Numbered from the stretch's first letter, positions 17,830-25,202 are shown. The stretch is DNA of 64,000 bases from Nocardia sp. BMG111209 (GCF_000381925.1 NZ_KB907307.1:3472001-3536000), one strand, 5' to 3'. Notes: generated by a model from the sequence alone, not told the origin. A program made the numbers and translations.

Positions 17830-18272
17830 GCGGCCTTTCCGGTCGCCGGACGCTTCGCACCCGAGGTGTCACCGGTGATCCCGGTGGCCCGGTACTGGAA
17901 ACCGAGGTACTTGAATTCGCCCTGCCCCATCACCTTCGGCTCGGCGGTCAGCCCCTCCAGTTCGATCATCCGCATCCCGGTACCCGGCACGATCTCCGGG
18001 TTCGCCGGCACCGGCTGCACCTGCGCGACGAACACGATCTCGAACGAGGCCCGCTTCGCCTTGTCCTGGTGCGGATCGGTCACCGTCATCTTCCACAACG
18101 GCAAACCCGTCCCCTCACCGGTCTTCGGATCGATGTCGAACATCTGCTCCGCGACCGCCCCCGGGGTCGGGTTGTACTTCGTCAGCGCCGAGATCTCCCC
18201 CACCCCCACCAGGCCCTGCGGGAACGCCTCACCGAACGCGATCGGGAACTGATGACCCTTCTTGATCGCCAT
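17826..18272 (-). CDS. pra: Pra-like activator of AICE replication, integration and excision
   Basis: ATG 18272 follows GGAGGT by about 9 bases, the best ribosome binding site in the operon. The 148-aa protein carries segments I associate with pSAM2 Pra-family proteins: an N-terminal HQFPIAFGEAFPQG, LPLWKMTVTDPHQDKAKR, AQVQPVP and IELEGLTAEP. In pSAM2, Pra switches on rep/xis/int and is itself repressed by KorSA (known). Here it is the first gene of the leftward operon and is divergent from a GntR gene, which fits the same switch. The family call is from memory of the pattern. Confidence 0.65.
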   Translation of the reverse strand: MAIKKGHQFPIAFGEAFPQGLVGVGEISALTKYNPTPGAVAEQMFDIDPKTGEGTGLPLWKMTVTDPHQDKAKRASFEIVFVAQVQPVPANPEIVPGTGMRMIELEGLTAEPKVMGQGEFKYLGFQYRATGITGDTSGAKRPATGKAA

Positions 18273-18311
18273 ATGTCTTCTACCTCCATCGACTCGAACG
18301 CCGGACCACCC

Positions 18312-18347
18312 GACAGGACTAGACTACGATAGTTTACTAGTCCTGTC
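18312..18347. promoter_or_regulatory. 11-bp perfect inverted repeat in the pra/korSA intergenic region
   Basis: Arms GACAGGACTAG (18312-18322) and CTAGTCCTGTC (18337-18347) flank a 14-bp spacer, 40 bp upstream of the pra start. The inner TAGTTTACT (18330-18338) recurs inverted near the second GntR gene (AGTAAACTA at 21739-21747). It is a likely operator for the GntR repressor controlling pra; binding is inferred. Confidence 0.6.
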
Positions 18348-18374
18348 TAGTTAGTTGGTAGAAGACTGCTAGCT

Positions 18375-18389
18375 ACTATGTAACCTAGT
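18375..18389. promoter_or_regulatory. 15-bp operator-like palindrome upstream of korSA
   Basis: ACTATGTAACCTAGT is a near-perfect palindrome lying 17 bp before the GntR start codon. It differs at only two positions from the perfect palindrome at 21652-21666 in front of the second GntR module. This is probably an autoregulatory site. Confidence 0.6.
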
Positions 18390-18405
18390 CTGATAGGGTC
18401 ACGGC

Positions 18406-18759
18406 ATGGCAGACCGGCCACCCAGCGACGACCCGAGGCCCGTATACCTGCGGATCGCCGACTCGCTGCGCCTCGCCCACGAACCCGGCAAGCAGCTGCC
18501 GTCGGTGCCGGCATTGGCGGCAACCTGGGGAGTCGCCAGGGAGACAATCCGTTCCGCCGTCGAAGTACTGCGCTCGGAAGGTCTCGTCGTGTCCTGGCGC
18601 GGCAAAGGGACCTTCTACCAAGCCCGCCCCGACAACGATCCCGCCGACGATCCGATAGCGCACCAATTGGTAGCCATACTCGCGCGCCTTAACAGCATTG
18701 AGAACCGGCTCGCCACCGTCGAACACCGCCTCGAGCGCTGCACACTCGACACCGCATGA
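18406..18759 (+). CDS. korSA: GntR-family repressor (KorSA-like)
   Basis: The 117-aa protein has an N-terminal GntR winged helix-turn-helix (PVYLRIADSLRLAHEPGKQLPSVPALAATWGVARETIRSA, wing VVSWRGKGTFY). No ligand-binding domain follows, only a C-terminal coiled coil (LVAILARLNSIENRLATVEHRL). pSAM2 KorSA is a GntR protein that represses pra and thereby holds the element integrated. Divergent placement next to pra and the operators between them support this role. A second copy lies at 21755. Confidence 0.85.
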   Translation: MADRPPSDDPRPVYLRIADSLRLAHEPGKQLPSVPALAATWGVARETIRSAVEVLRSEGLVVSWRGKGTFYQARPDNDPADDPIAHQLVAILARLNSIENRLATVEHRLERCTLDTA

Positions 18760-18822
18760 CCCGGAACCGGCGTCACGAAAGGCTCCAGGATCGGGCCGGC
18801 GACCGGCAGGCATGAACGGCAC

Positions 18823-18869
18823 GAACCCCGATGCCTCGAGGGGAATACTCGACGGTGGCATCGGGGTTC
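18823..18869. terminator. Bidirectional terminator hairpin
   Basis: A perfect 13-bp inverted repeat (18823-18835 with 18857-18869, loop 21 bases) lies between the convergent korSA and 18910-19224 genes. Its position between two converging transcripts supports a shared terminator. Confidence 0.7.
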
Positions 18870-18909
18870 CGGGTCTTCCCGCACGAGAAAGACGGGTAGG
18901 CCGAACGTT

Positions 18910-19224
18910 TTACAGGTGGGCGGCGATCACGGCGGTATCGGCGGTGCTGAGTCCGTGACCGCAGGCGTCGGTGGCGCAGGTACGGAGACCGCTGCGTTCC
19001 AGGATCGCGAGAAGACTGGTGTTCTGCTGCTGCGCGAGCTCGGTAGCGGTGGCGTGCAACGCGATAGCGGCCATGTGGACCACGGCCGCGGGTTCTTCAC
19101 GCAGCAACGCCCAACCGTCCCCCTGAGGGTGCTCGGCCAGTTGCAACAGCAGCGCAGCAGCACGACGGTGCAGGTAGGACATGTGGTTGTCGTGCAGGAC
19201 AGCGACAGTGGCAGCGGTCGTCAT
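18910..19224 (-). CDS. C-x4-C protein, 104 aa (last gene of operon B)
   Basis: The start at 19224 overlaps the upstream stop by one base (TGATG). The mostly helical protein (HRRAAALLLQLAEHP, AAIALHATATELAQQQ) ends with a C-x4-C motif (CATDAC) and a His/Ala tail. No family is recognised. It shares the C-x4-C feature with the other small proteins of this operon, so it may bind metal or pair with them (inference). Confidence 0.65.
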   Translation of the reverse strand: MTTAATVAVLHDNHMSYLHRRAAALLLQLAEHPQGDGWALLREEPAAVVHMAAIALHATATELAQQQNTSLLAILERSGLRTCATDACGHGLSTADTAVIAAHL

Positions 19225-19838
19225 CAGCGTCTCCCCCGATCAGCGACCGGCGCGACGGCTTCGGCGAGGCAGGTGGAGCTGTAGTGCCTGATCTCGCCGT
19301 ACCCGCACCCCTCGCACCAATGGACCACCAGCACAAGCCAATGCGTGAACCACGGTGGGATCGCGGCACGAACGTTTCCGGGCAGTTCGTACCAGGCCAG
19401 GCCCTGGGGGCGGCGGCAGCGCACACAGTACTGCGCGATCCCGGTCCCGAAGGTTTCCAGGACACTGCGGTGCCGCCTGTCGATGCTTACGATCTCGAAC
19501 ACCCGCGGATCTGTCGGTGCACGGGTGCCGGTCCGCGGGACCGGCTGGAGGACTGCGGCGGTGGGCCGGGCGACGAGTTCGCCGTGACCGATACCGCAGA
19601 AATGGATTTCGACGGTGCTCCACCAGGGGAGGGCGGGTTCGGTGAGGGTGTAGACGGTGACAGCGTGGTCGCCCTGCTCGAGATCGGCCGGAGTGCCGCA
19701 GGTGGGAATGGCGCAGGACTGGTAGGTGTCGGTGGCGACGGCGCGCAGTGACATGGGTGAGGTGTCGCCGGCGACGGTGAGGCCGACGAACGTCCGGGCC
19801 GCGTCGGAGACGGTAGGGGTGGGAGTGGGGCTGGTCAT
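19224..19838 (-). CDS. Cys-rich zinc-ribbon-like protein, 204 aa
   Basis: ATG 19838 overlaps the upstream stop by 4 bases. The protein has a C-x4-C motif near residue 42 (CAIPTC), FCGIGHGE near 80, and two C-x2-C knuckles (CVRCRR and CEGCGYGE) in the C-terminal half. Four Cys in paired knuckles suggest a zinc ribbon. The Trp-rich segment PPWFTHWLVLVVHWCEGC is unusual. Function is unknown. It is coupled to its neighbours in operon B. Confidence 0.65.
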   Translation of the reverse strand: MTSPTPTPTVSDAARTFVGLTVAGDTSPMSLRAVATDTYQSCAIPTCGTPADLEQGDHAVTVYTLTEPALPWWSTVEIHFCGIGHGELVARPTAAVLQPVPRTGTRAPTDPRVFEIVSIDRRHRSVLETFGTGIAQYCVRCRRPQGLAWYELPGNVRAAIPPWFTHWLVLVVHWCEGCGYGEIRHYSSTCLAEAVAPVADRGRR

Positions 19839-20401
19839 GTGCGGGCGAGTCCTTCCAGCATGGCGAGCAGTTCAGCGGTGCCGAGCGTGAGCATCGGGGC
19901 AGCGGGTTCGGGCGGGTCCTCGAGGTCGATGCCTCGGCCGGCGGCCCGGTCACGCAGGCTCACCGTTTGCGGGACGACTTTGCCCGCGAGAACCAGGATT
20001 TGGAGGGCGGCGCGTTTGACGACACAGGTGTGCGGAGTGCACGCACGGTGCCGGCGCCACAGCCGGTGTGCCTGGTCGACGTCGGTGTGCGCGCACACAA
20101 CGAGCGCGGCAACAGGTAGTGCGGTCACGATTTCCCCACAAGCGATGAATCGGTGATGGATCACCCCGGCGGCACCCGACTGGGTGAAGGGCGGCACCAT
20201 GTGGGCCGGGTACCGCCGGGGCTTCGATCCCTGTGCCACACGGAAACGGTATGTGCGGCACAGGGTTTCCGGTGAGAGAAGGAGTTTCCGGTGCGGACCG
20301 GGTCTGCGTCCGGTTCGCGGGTTGGCCGGGCCGGAAACCCCCTTGCTCTCTCCGGGTTCCCGGTCCGCGCTGGTGCAGTGAGAGGGCGGACCAGGAAGCA
20401 T
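19835..20401 (-). CDS. C-x4-C protein with AGK-x-VP motif, up to 188 aa
   Basis: The 188-aa frame starts 6 bases after the histidine phosphatase stop. ATG 20200 (121 aa) is a plausible shorter start, since the N-terminal ~65 residues are Pro/Arg-rich. The C-terminal half carries CTPHTC followed by VVK-x-A and LVLAGKVVPQ. The 63-aa protein at 21414-21605 has the same arrangement (CSIEDC, AVK-x-A, LVSAGKLVPA), so the two look homologous. No known family is recognised. Confidence 0.6.
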   Translation of the reverse strand: MLPGPPSHCTSADREPGESKGVSGPANPRTGRRPGPHRKLLLSPETLCRTYRFRVAQGSKPRRYPAHMVPPFTQSGAAGVIHHRFIACGEIVTALPVAALVVCAHTDVDQAHRLWRRHRACTPHTCVVKRAALQILVLAGKVVPQTVSLRDRAAGRGIDLEDPPEPAAPMLTLGTAELLAMLEGLART

Positions 20402-20407
20402 AGAAGG

Positions 20408-21064
20408 TCAGTCGAGGTGTCGAGTATCGTTGTGACGCACAAGGTTCCAGCGCCGGTGGCCGTTGGGCGGGTTGGTGTGGCGCAGTGGAGCGTGTTCCCA
20501 GGTGGTGACGCCGGTGTAGTCCACGGTGAACGTGATGTCCGCGCGCGCCCACGGCAACAGGGAGAAGAAGTTCATCGACGCGGCCATGACCGTCTCGCGG
20601 TGGCCGACCACGGCGACGGTTCGACCGGGGTAGCGGCGCACGAGGTCGGCCAGGTCACGGCCGGTGCGACGCTGGTAGGTCGTCCACGATTCGGCACCGC
20701 GGGCAAGCGGCTGGTCCGGGTGCAGAGCGGGCGCGTCACCGAATCCGGCGATGATCTCCGGCCACGGCCGCCCCTCCCCTTCGCCGTAGTTCGGCGCCGA
20801 CAGCGCAGGGAACACCGGCTGATCGAGGGCAGCGGCGAGGATTTCCCCGGTCTGCCTCGCACGGGCCGCAATACTGCTGTACACGGCGTCGATCCCGTAA
20901 TCCTGTTGGCTAGCAAGATATTTGGCGAGTCGGCTGGCTTGCTCGCGGCCTCGATCGGTCAGTCCGCGGCAGGTACGGACGCCAGCGGCGACATCGTCGA
21001 TGTTGGCGTGCGCTTCGCCGTGGCGTACGAGTATCAGGCGAGTCGGCGCCTGGTCGTCTGTCAC
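20408..21064 (-). CDS. Histidine phosphatase (phosphoglycerate mutase-like)
   Basis: The 218-aa protein starts at GTG 21064 with AGGAGA upstream. The catalytic motif LVRHGEAH is at residues ~12-19. The second conserved block AVYSSIAARARQTGEIL, the acidic residue in NYGEGEGRPW and the second catalytic His in VVGHRETV are present. It would remove phosphate from a small metabolite or nucleotide. In pSAM2 the immunity factor Pif, a Nudix enzyme, prevents redundant transfer; a phosphatase in a similar accessory spot could be analogous, but this is speculative. Confidence 0.85.
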   Translation of the reverse strand: MTDDQAPTRLILVRHGEAHANIDDVAAGVRTCRGLTDRGREQASRLAKYLASQQDYGIDAVYSSIAARARQTGEILAAALDQPVFPALSAPNYGEGEGRPWPEIIAGFGDAPALHPDQPLARGAESWTTYQRRTGRDLADLVRRYPGRTVAVVGHRETVMAASMNFFSLLPWARADITFTVDYTGVTTWEHAPLRHTNPPNGHRRWNLVRHNDTRHLD

Positions 21065-21092
21065 TGTCGTTCTCCTGGAAGTGTGAAGGTGA

Positions 21093-21130
21093 TAGCCCCC
21101 GCCCCGAGCACTGTCGAACGCCGGGGGCTA
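21093..21130 (-). terminator. GC-rich stem-loop within operon B
   Basis: A perfect 9-bp stem (TAGCCCCCG at 21093-21101 with CGGGGGCTA at 21122-21130) lies in the 98-bp gap between the 78-aa gene and the phosphatase gene. It may be a terminator for the first two genes, an attenuator or a processing site. Confidence 0.5.
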
Positions 21131-21162
21131 CCCCTTCCTCCCGGTACAGCGGCCCTGAATCC

Positions 21163-21399
21163 TTACGCTGGCCGGGAAGTCATCGAGGTACGGGCGTCGG
21201 CGCGACACTGCGGGCAACGCTCCGGGGATTCCTGCGGGTGCGCGTGCCCCAGCGCACGGAGGTTCAGCCAGCAATACCGCCACAACTCGCAGGTGTCATA
21301 CGTGCAGTGAGTGTGCAGCGGATCGTTCATAGCCGCGTGCTGCTCGGCGGCGGTCATCGCGTTGCCCACCGGGGCGCGGTGAAACTTGCTGTCGTTCAC
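21163..21399 (-). CDS. Cys-rich small protein, 78 aa
   Basis: GTG 21399 is chosen because GCGGGAAA lies upstream and the preceding gene ends just before; the longer frame is Arg/Ala-rich. The protein has CTYDTC (C-x4-C), a third Cys five residues on, and a C-terminal CPQC knuckle, so it may bind zinc. It is the second gene of operon B. No family is recognised. Confidence 0.6.
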   Translation of the reverse strand: MNDSKFHRAPVGNAMTAAEQHAAMNDPLHTHCTYDTCELWRYCWLNLRALGHAHPQESPERCPQCRADARTSMTSRPA

Positions 21400-21413
21400 A
21401 GTGTTTCCCGCCG

Positions 21414-21605
21414 TCAGTAGCCGAAGTGCGGGTCGGTGGCGGGCACGAGCTTCCCCGCGGACACCAGATGCCGATGCGCCTGCGCCTTGACGGCGCAATC
21501 CTCGATCGAGCACTCGAGATGCGATTGCATGACCCGATGAGCCGAACCATCGGTCATCCGGTCCTCGGGTATCGCGGCGTGGCTGGATGGTGGAAGGCCG
21601 AACAT
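21414..21605 (-). CDS. C-x4-C small protein with AGK-x-VP motif, 63 aa
   Basis: ATG 21605 follows CGGAG by about 6 bases. The C-terminal half reads CSIEDC, AVK-x-A, LVSAGKLVPA and aligns with the C-terminal half of the protein at 19835-20401. It is the first gene of operon B, 47 bp downstream of a palindromic operator that matches the one before korSA. Function is unknown. Confidence 0.6.
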   Translation of the reverse strand: MFGLPPSSHAAIPEDRMTDGSAHRVMQSHLECSIEDCAVKAQAHRHLVSAGKLVPATDPHFGY

Positions 21606-21651
21606 AACGTCTCCGGGTGAGTGAGGCGGTGCCGAATCCGAATATTCGAAG

Positions 21652-21666
21652 ACTAGGTTACCTAGT
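21652..21666. promoter_or_regulatory. Perfect 15-bp palindrome (GntR operator candidate)
   Basis: ACTAGGTTACCTAGT has perfect 7-bp arms around one base. It lies between operon B and the second GntR gene. The near-identical site at 18375-18389 lies before the first GntR gene. Paired occurrence in two GntR intergenic regions strongly suggests a binding site for one or both repressors. A second palindrome, CGAATATTCG, is adjacent at 21639-21648. Confidence 0.7.
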
Positions 21667-21754
21667 ACATATGGATTAGGCCGGTGAATGGGTAGTAACT
21701 GGCCGACTACTGGGTTGCTGAGATTGTCTAGAACATATGAGTAAACTAGTTTTC

Positions 21755-22111
21755 ATGACAGATCGACTGATGGACCCCGACGACCCGCGGCCTGTCTATC
21801 TGCGCATCGCCGACGAACTACGCCACGCCTATGAGCCGGGCGCGCAGCTGCCGTCCGTGCCGAAAGTGGCCGAACAATGGGGAGTCGCCAGGGAAACCGT
21901 GCGCTCCGCCATCGACGTACTCCGCAACGAAGGTCTGATCGTTTCGTGGCAGGGACGCGGTACCTTCTACCGCACCCGCCCCGCAGACGATGCCGACAAC
22001 GCCGGCATCCCCACAGACCCCGTCATACTCCAGCAGCTAGACGCGATCATGAGCCGGCTCGACCTCCTAGAAGCTCGCCTCGCTCGGGTCGAGTCGGCCC
22101 GAGATTCCTGA
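21755..22111 (+). CDS. Second GntR-family repressor (KorSA paralogue)
   Basis: ATG 21755 aligns with the start of the first GntR protein (MTDRLMDPDDPRPVYLRIADELR against MADRPPSDDPRPVYLRIADSLR); ATG 21737 is an alternative. No clear ribosome binding site is visible, so the transcript may be leaderless. The 118-aa protein has the same winged helix and a C-terminal coiled coil (ILQQLDAIMSRLDLLEARLARV), and no effector domain. Divergent from operon B, it probably represses that operon and itself. The two paralogues may cross-regulate. Confidence 0.85.
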   Translation: MTDRLMDPDDPRPVYLRIADELRHAYEPGAQLPSVPKVAEQWGVARETVRSAIDVLRNEGLIVSWQGRGTFYRTRPADDADNAGIPTDPVILQQLDAIMSRLDLLEARLARVESARDS

Positions 22112-22241
22112 GCCGGTCCTCGATCACGCCCAGGCGGGCGCAGATGATGTCCAACCGATCCAACAAACTCGCATTGTCTCGCTCATCTTCGCCAGCAGGC
22201 CCGGACGACCCCGCCGCATCTCGCTCCGTCCGATCAGCCAC
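22047..22241 (-). CDS. Small coiled-coil protein convergent with the second GntR gene, 64 aa
   Basis: GTG 22241 follows AAGGAG by 7 bases, a good ribosome binding site. The 64-aa protein is acidic at first and then has a heptad-like segment (LLDRLDIICARLGVIEDRLRNL) resembling the C-terminal coils of the two GntR repressors. Its last 65 bases overlap the GntR gene antisense. It could be a coding frame created by the overlap, but the start site and the coil argue for a real gene. Association with the repressor is speculative. Confidence 0.45.
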   Translation of the reverse strand: MADRTERDAAGSSGPAGEDERDNASLLDRLDIICARLGVIEDRLRNLGPTRPERGELLGGRAGS

Positions 22242-22325
22242 GTCGCGACTCCTTCCCCGTCCCAACCGACCTAATGGCTACATCAGCAAGCGTGCATCAC
22301 CCGCAATGCACAGAGAAGGCCAAAC

Positions 22326-22378
22326 AAGAGGACATTCGATGGCCACCTTGTAGATTACGCCCTGCCCTATGTCCTCTT
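22326..22378. promoter_or_regulatory. 10-bp inverted repeat upstream of the XRE/TPR regulator
   Basis: AAGAGGACAT (22326-22335) and ATGTCCTCTT (22369-22378) form a perfect inverted repeat with a 33-bp spacer, ending 20 bp before GTG 22398. A TACACT hexamer sits just before the start codon, suggesting a leaderless transcript. The repeat may be an autoregulatory operator. Confidence 0.45.
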
Positions 22379-22397
22379 ATGGCGCTACACTGGCGGG

Positions 22398-23663
22398 GTG
22401 ACTTCTCCAGGAAACGCAGCACTACGCGCCGCGCGGCAATCACTTGGCTATCGATCTCAATCCGCGCTTGCCGACGCGTTGAACGAGACAGCACGCAGCA
22501 TCGGACTACGTGTCGCAATCAATACGCGAACTGTTCGTCGATGGGAGTCCACAGAGCCGCCCTGGCCGCAGCCCGAACACGCCACCGTGCTGGAGGCCCT
22601 GTTTCGACGGCCACTCGGCGAACTGGGTTTCACCCCACCCTGGTCGGAAGCCTCCAACGGCGGCCCGGCTCCCCGAGGTACGACCTCGGAAACGTGGGCG
22701 ACTCGACACTTCACCACCGGCAACGCAACACTGCCGGCATCGGTGGCTACCGACTTCATGGCCGTCACGGTCGCGCAACGGCACCTCTACTGGTCGATAC
22801 CGCCCGCACGACTACACCGATCAGTCGCCGAGCACGCAGCGTTGGGGGCGGACCTGCTGTCTCAGGTGCCCGAGTCCGCGAAGCCGATGCTGGCACGTGC
22901 CATCTCGGAATCAAGCTTGCTGGCTGGGCGCCTGGAGTTCTTCGACCTTCAGCAGCCTGTCCAGGCACAACCGAGTTTCGTGCTCGCGCTTCAAGCTGCA
23001 CACGAGGCTGACGATCCACTGCTCGGAGCAGCCGCACTGGCCCACATGGCTTTTGCACCTGCGTTTTCCGGCGACCCGTCCCGAGCAGAAGAAGCGCGGG
23101 ACAAGATGCGGGCCGCGCGAGCGTTCGCACGCCGAGGAAACGGCAGTGCCGAAATGCTTGCCTGGCTCGACGCGGTAGAAGCCGAAGTCGAGACCCGCTT
23201 CGGGGATACACGCCGAGCACTCAGCCTGATCCAGCACGCCGAAGCGACCTACGAAGAACACGATCCCGAGACGAACGCCTCCCCAGCCTGGTTGGACTGG
23301 TTCTCACCACTTCGGCTCGCCGGCTTCAAGGGCAACACACTGGTGGTCGCAGGGCAGGCCCGCGCAGCACGGGAGACATTGGAACAGGTACTGGCCGCGC
23401 TGCCCGAAGAGTCGGTCAAACAGCGCGCCATATACCTGGCCGACGCCGCGGCTGCGGCAGTCCTGGAAAGCGATCCGGACTTGGCCTGCACCTACCTACA
23501 GCAGGCCCTCGATATCCTCAGCCGAACCTGGTACGCCACCGGGATGGATCGGGTGAAGACCGTCCGTCAGTCACTGCGCGAGTGGGACTCGGTACCTGCC
23601 GTGCGAGCCCTGGACGATCGGCTGTACGACTGGCACACCACAGTCAATTCGCTGATCAGCTAA
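22398..23663 (+). CDS. XRE-type regulator with TPR-like C-terminal domain
   Basis: The 421-aa protein has an N-terminal Cro/C1-type helix-turn-helix (residues ~5-70: ALRAARQSLGYRSQSALADALNE, RTVRRWESTEP). About 300 residues of helical, Ala-rich TPR-like repeats follow (ALAHMAFAPAFSGDPSRAEEARDK, RALSLIQHAEATYEEHDPE, YLADAAAAAVLESDPDLACTYLQQAL). Such proteins are common in actinobacteria as regulators sensing peptides or partner proteins. The stop overlaps the convergent HAD gene by 8 bases. It belongs to the cargo part of the element. Confidence 0.8.
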   Translation: MTSPGNAALRAARQSLGYRSQSALADALNETARSIGLRVAINTRTVRRWESTEPPWPQPEHATVLEALFRRPLGELGFTPPWSEASNGGPAPRGTTSETWATRHFTTGNATLPASVATDFMAVTVAQRHLYWSIPPARLHRSVAEHAALGADLLSQVPESAKPMLARAISESSLLAGRLEFFDLQQPVQAQPSFVLALQAAHEADDPLLGAAALAHMAFAPAFSGDPSRAEEARDKMRAARAFARRGNGSAEMLAWLDAVEAEVETRFGDTRRALSLIQHAEATYEEHDPETNASPAWLDWFSPLRLAGFKGNTLVVAGQARAARETLEQVLAALPEESVKQRAIYLADAAAAAVLESDPDLACTYLQQALDILSRTWYATGMDRVKTVRQSLREWDSVPAVRALDDRLYDWHTTVNSLIS

Positions 23664-24315
23664 CCGAAACGTTCTCCGCGGCAACGATTTCCGGAAGCTC
23701 ACCGAGATCACTGATCTTCCAATCGGACAGGTCCGTGACCTCTTGCTTGTCCCGGAGTATCCATCCCCACGGCCCGCGCTGGAGATAGGCCGTGCGCATA
23801 CCGGCCTTCTTCGCCGGCGCCACGTCGTTATCGATCCGGTCACCGACATAGACGATCTCGCCAGCAGGCGCCGGTGCGGCCTCCACGACCTTCGCGAAGA
23901 ACTCCGCGGACGGCTTCTCGACACCCCAATCGTCCGAGGTCGCAATGAAGTCGGTGGGCAGGTTCAGGCTGCGCAGGATACGGCCGGACCGCACAGTCTG
24001 GTTGCCGACGATGCCGACCCAGATGCCTTGGCGCTGTAGCTCCGACAGCGCAGGACGTACGTCGGGATACAGGTCATCCTCACTATAGGACTCCGGCTTG
24101 CCAGCATCGACCCGAGCCTGCCTCTCCTTCGCCAGGTCGAACCCCGGCCTGAACACTTGGAAGGTATCGAGGTAGCTCCCGCCGGTCGCGATCGTAGCGC
24201 CGAAGACCGCCGCGAACGTATGACGTGGCACGCCGAGCCAATCCGCCCAAGTCCCGTACTCCCGCGTCTCATCAACCAGGGTCTCGCCAACGTCGAACAC
24301 AACGGCCGAAATCAT
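23656..24315 (-). CDS. HAD-superfamily hydrolase
   Basis: ATG 24315 gives 219 aa; the longer frame adds only a basic stretch. HAD motifs are in order: motif I VVFDVGETL (the second Asp of the usual D-x-D is replaced by Glu), motif II VGIVGNQT (Asn where Ser/Thr is typical), Lys in VEKPSAEFF, motif IV YVGDRIDNDVAPAKKAGM. An intact first Asp and motif IV argue for phosphatase activity on a small substrate. The changed motif I residue could alter general acid-base catalysis. It converges on the XRE regulator with an 8-base overlap. Confidence 0.82.
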   Translation of the reverse strand: MISAVVFDVGETLVDETREYGTWADWLGVPRHTFAAVFGATIATGGSYLDTFQVFRPGFDLAKERQARVDAGKPESYSEDDLYPDVRPALSELQRQGIWVGIVGNQTVRSGRILRSLNLPTDFIATSDDWGVEKPSAEFFAKVVEAAPAPAGEIVYVGDRIDNDVAPAKKAGMRTAYLQRGPWGWILRDKQEVTDLSDWKISDLGELPEIVAAENVSVS

Positions 24316-24839
24316 GCGGTCACGGTACCTGCCGCGCTCGGCTTCTTGCCCTGGGGCCTTCACCCCGAACGATCACGGTCGGGCGATCCAGTCCACGGCG
24401 GTCGGTGTCGAGCGTCGGGTGAAGCCAGTGTGTCAACCATCAGTCGAACCACGACAACCGAACACGTTGTAGTACTGCCGAATTTCGCTGTATAGGTTCA
24501 AGAGCGGCAGCGGCCCTGCGGGCCGCCACCGCCACGCTACGACGCGCAGCGCGGCTCCCAAAAAGCGGTCGCCGCGGCGCGCCGGCGCGTCGGTGGCCGC
24601 CCTTCACGCCGCTGCCGCTCGTTCCCCGGCGGCTCACCTTGCAATGACCGAGCGGTGCTGGGCGCGAAACAGTCGTACCCGACTCGGCCTCCCGCAGCCG
24701 ATTGCGAACCGCCGGCACCATCACCAGTCGACCTGCTGTGGTCAACACCTCGAACCCGATCAGCTGTAGTCGTCGCGGGGCCCTGGTTGCAGCGCAGCGG
24801 GATTGCCTGGTGACTTTTCTGCGATGGCAAGATGTGCCG
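24316..24839. other. Intergenic region with a short hairpin
   Basis: No convincing gene is visible. A perfect 7-bp stem with a 3-base loop lies at 24510-24526 (GCGGCCC / GGGCCGC), inside a GC-rich stretch full of small inverted repeats. The minus-strand frame at 24440-25051 covers this stretch but runs opposite a better plus-strand gene and has poor composition. Confidence 0.4.
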
Positions 24840-25202
24840 ATGGCGTGGTGGCAAATCGTTCTCGGCTGGGGAGGCGGGATCATCTCAGCAGTTATCGCTG
24901 CTAGCGTCGCCGTCCGCAGTGCGCGGAAGACCCCATACGAAGCGCTCAGAGCTTTAGTCGAGTTGCACGACAGCGAGCACCTGTCGGACGAGCAACGCGC
25001 CGTCCTCGACAAGGCCATCGAGTGGGAGATCGGTCGTCTTGCTGGGATCACGAATGCCCGCTGGCGCGGCTTCTGGGCGTATGTCCGTGAACGGGTACGT
25101 CAGCTGCTGCCAGCGGCCGCCCCTGGTCAAAGGGACCTCTTCGGCGAGCAGATCGACCAGGCATTCCAGCGCAGACCCAGGCAGCCCCCACCTTCCCCGT
25201 AG
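24840..25202 (+). CDS. Single-pass membrane protein, 120 aa
   Basis: ATG 24840 is chosen because a membrane segment follows at once (WWQIVLGWGGGIISAVIAASVAV, residues 3-25). A cytoplasmic helical domain follows (ARKTPYEALRALVELHDSEHLSDEQRAVLDKAIEWEIGRLAG). No strong ribosome binding site is seen. I do not recognise the family. It lies in the cargo region before another membrane-anchored protein. Confidence 0.55.
   Translation: MAWWQIVLGWGGGIISAVIAASVAVRSARKTPYEALRALVELHDSEHLSDEQRAVLDKAIEWEIGRLAGITNARWRGFWAYVRERVRQLLPAAAPGQRDLFGEQIDQAFQRRPRQPPPSP

Noticed and set aside
24440..25051. 203-codon minus-strand frame in the cargo
   Set aside because: It runs opposite the 120-aa membrane protein gene and has shadow-like composition.
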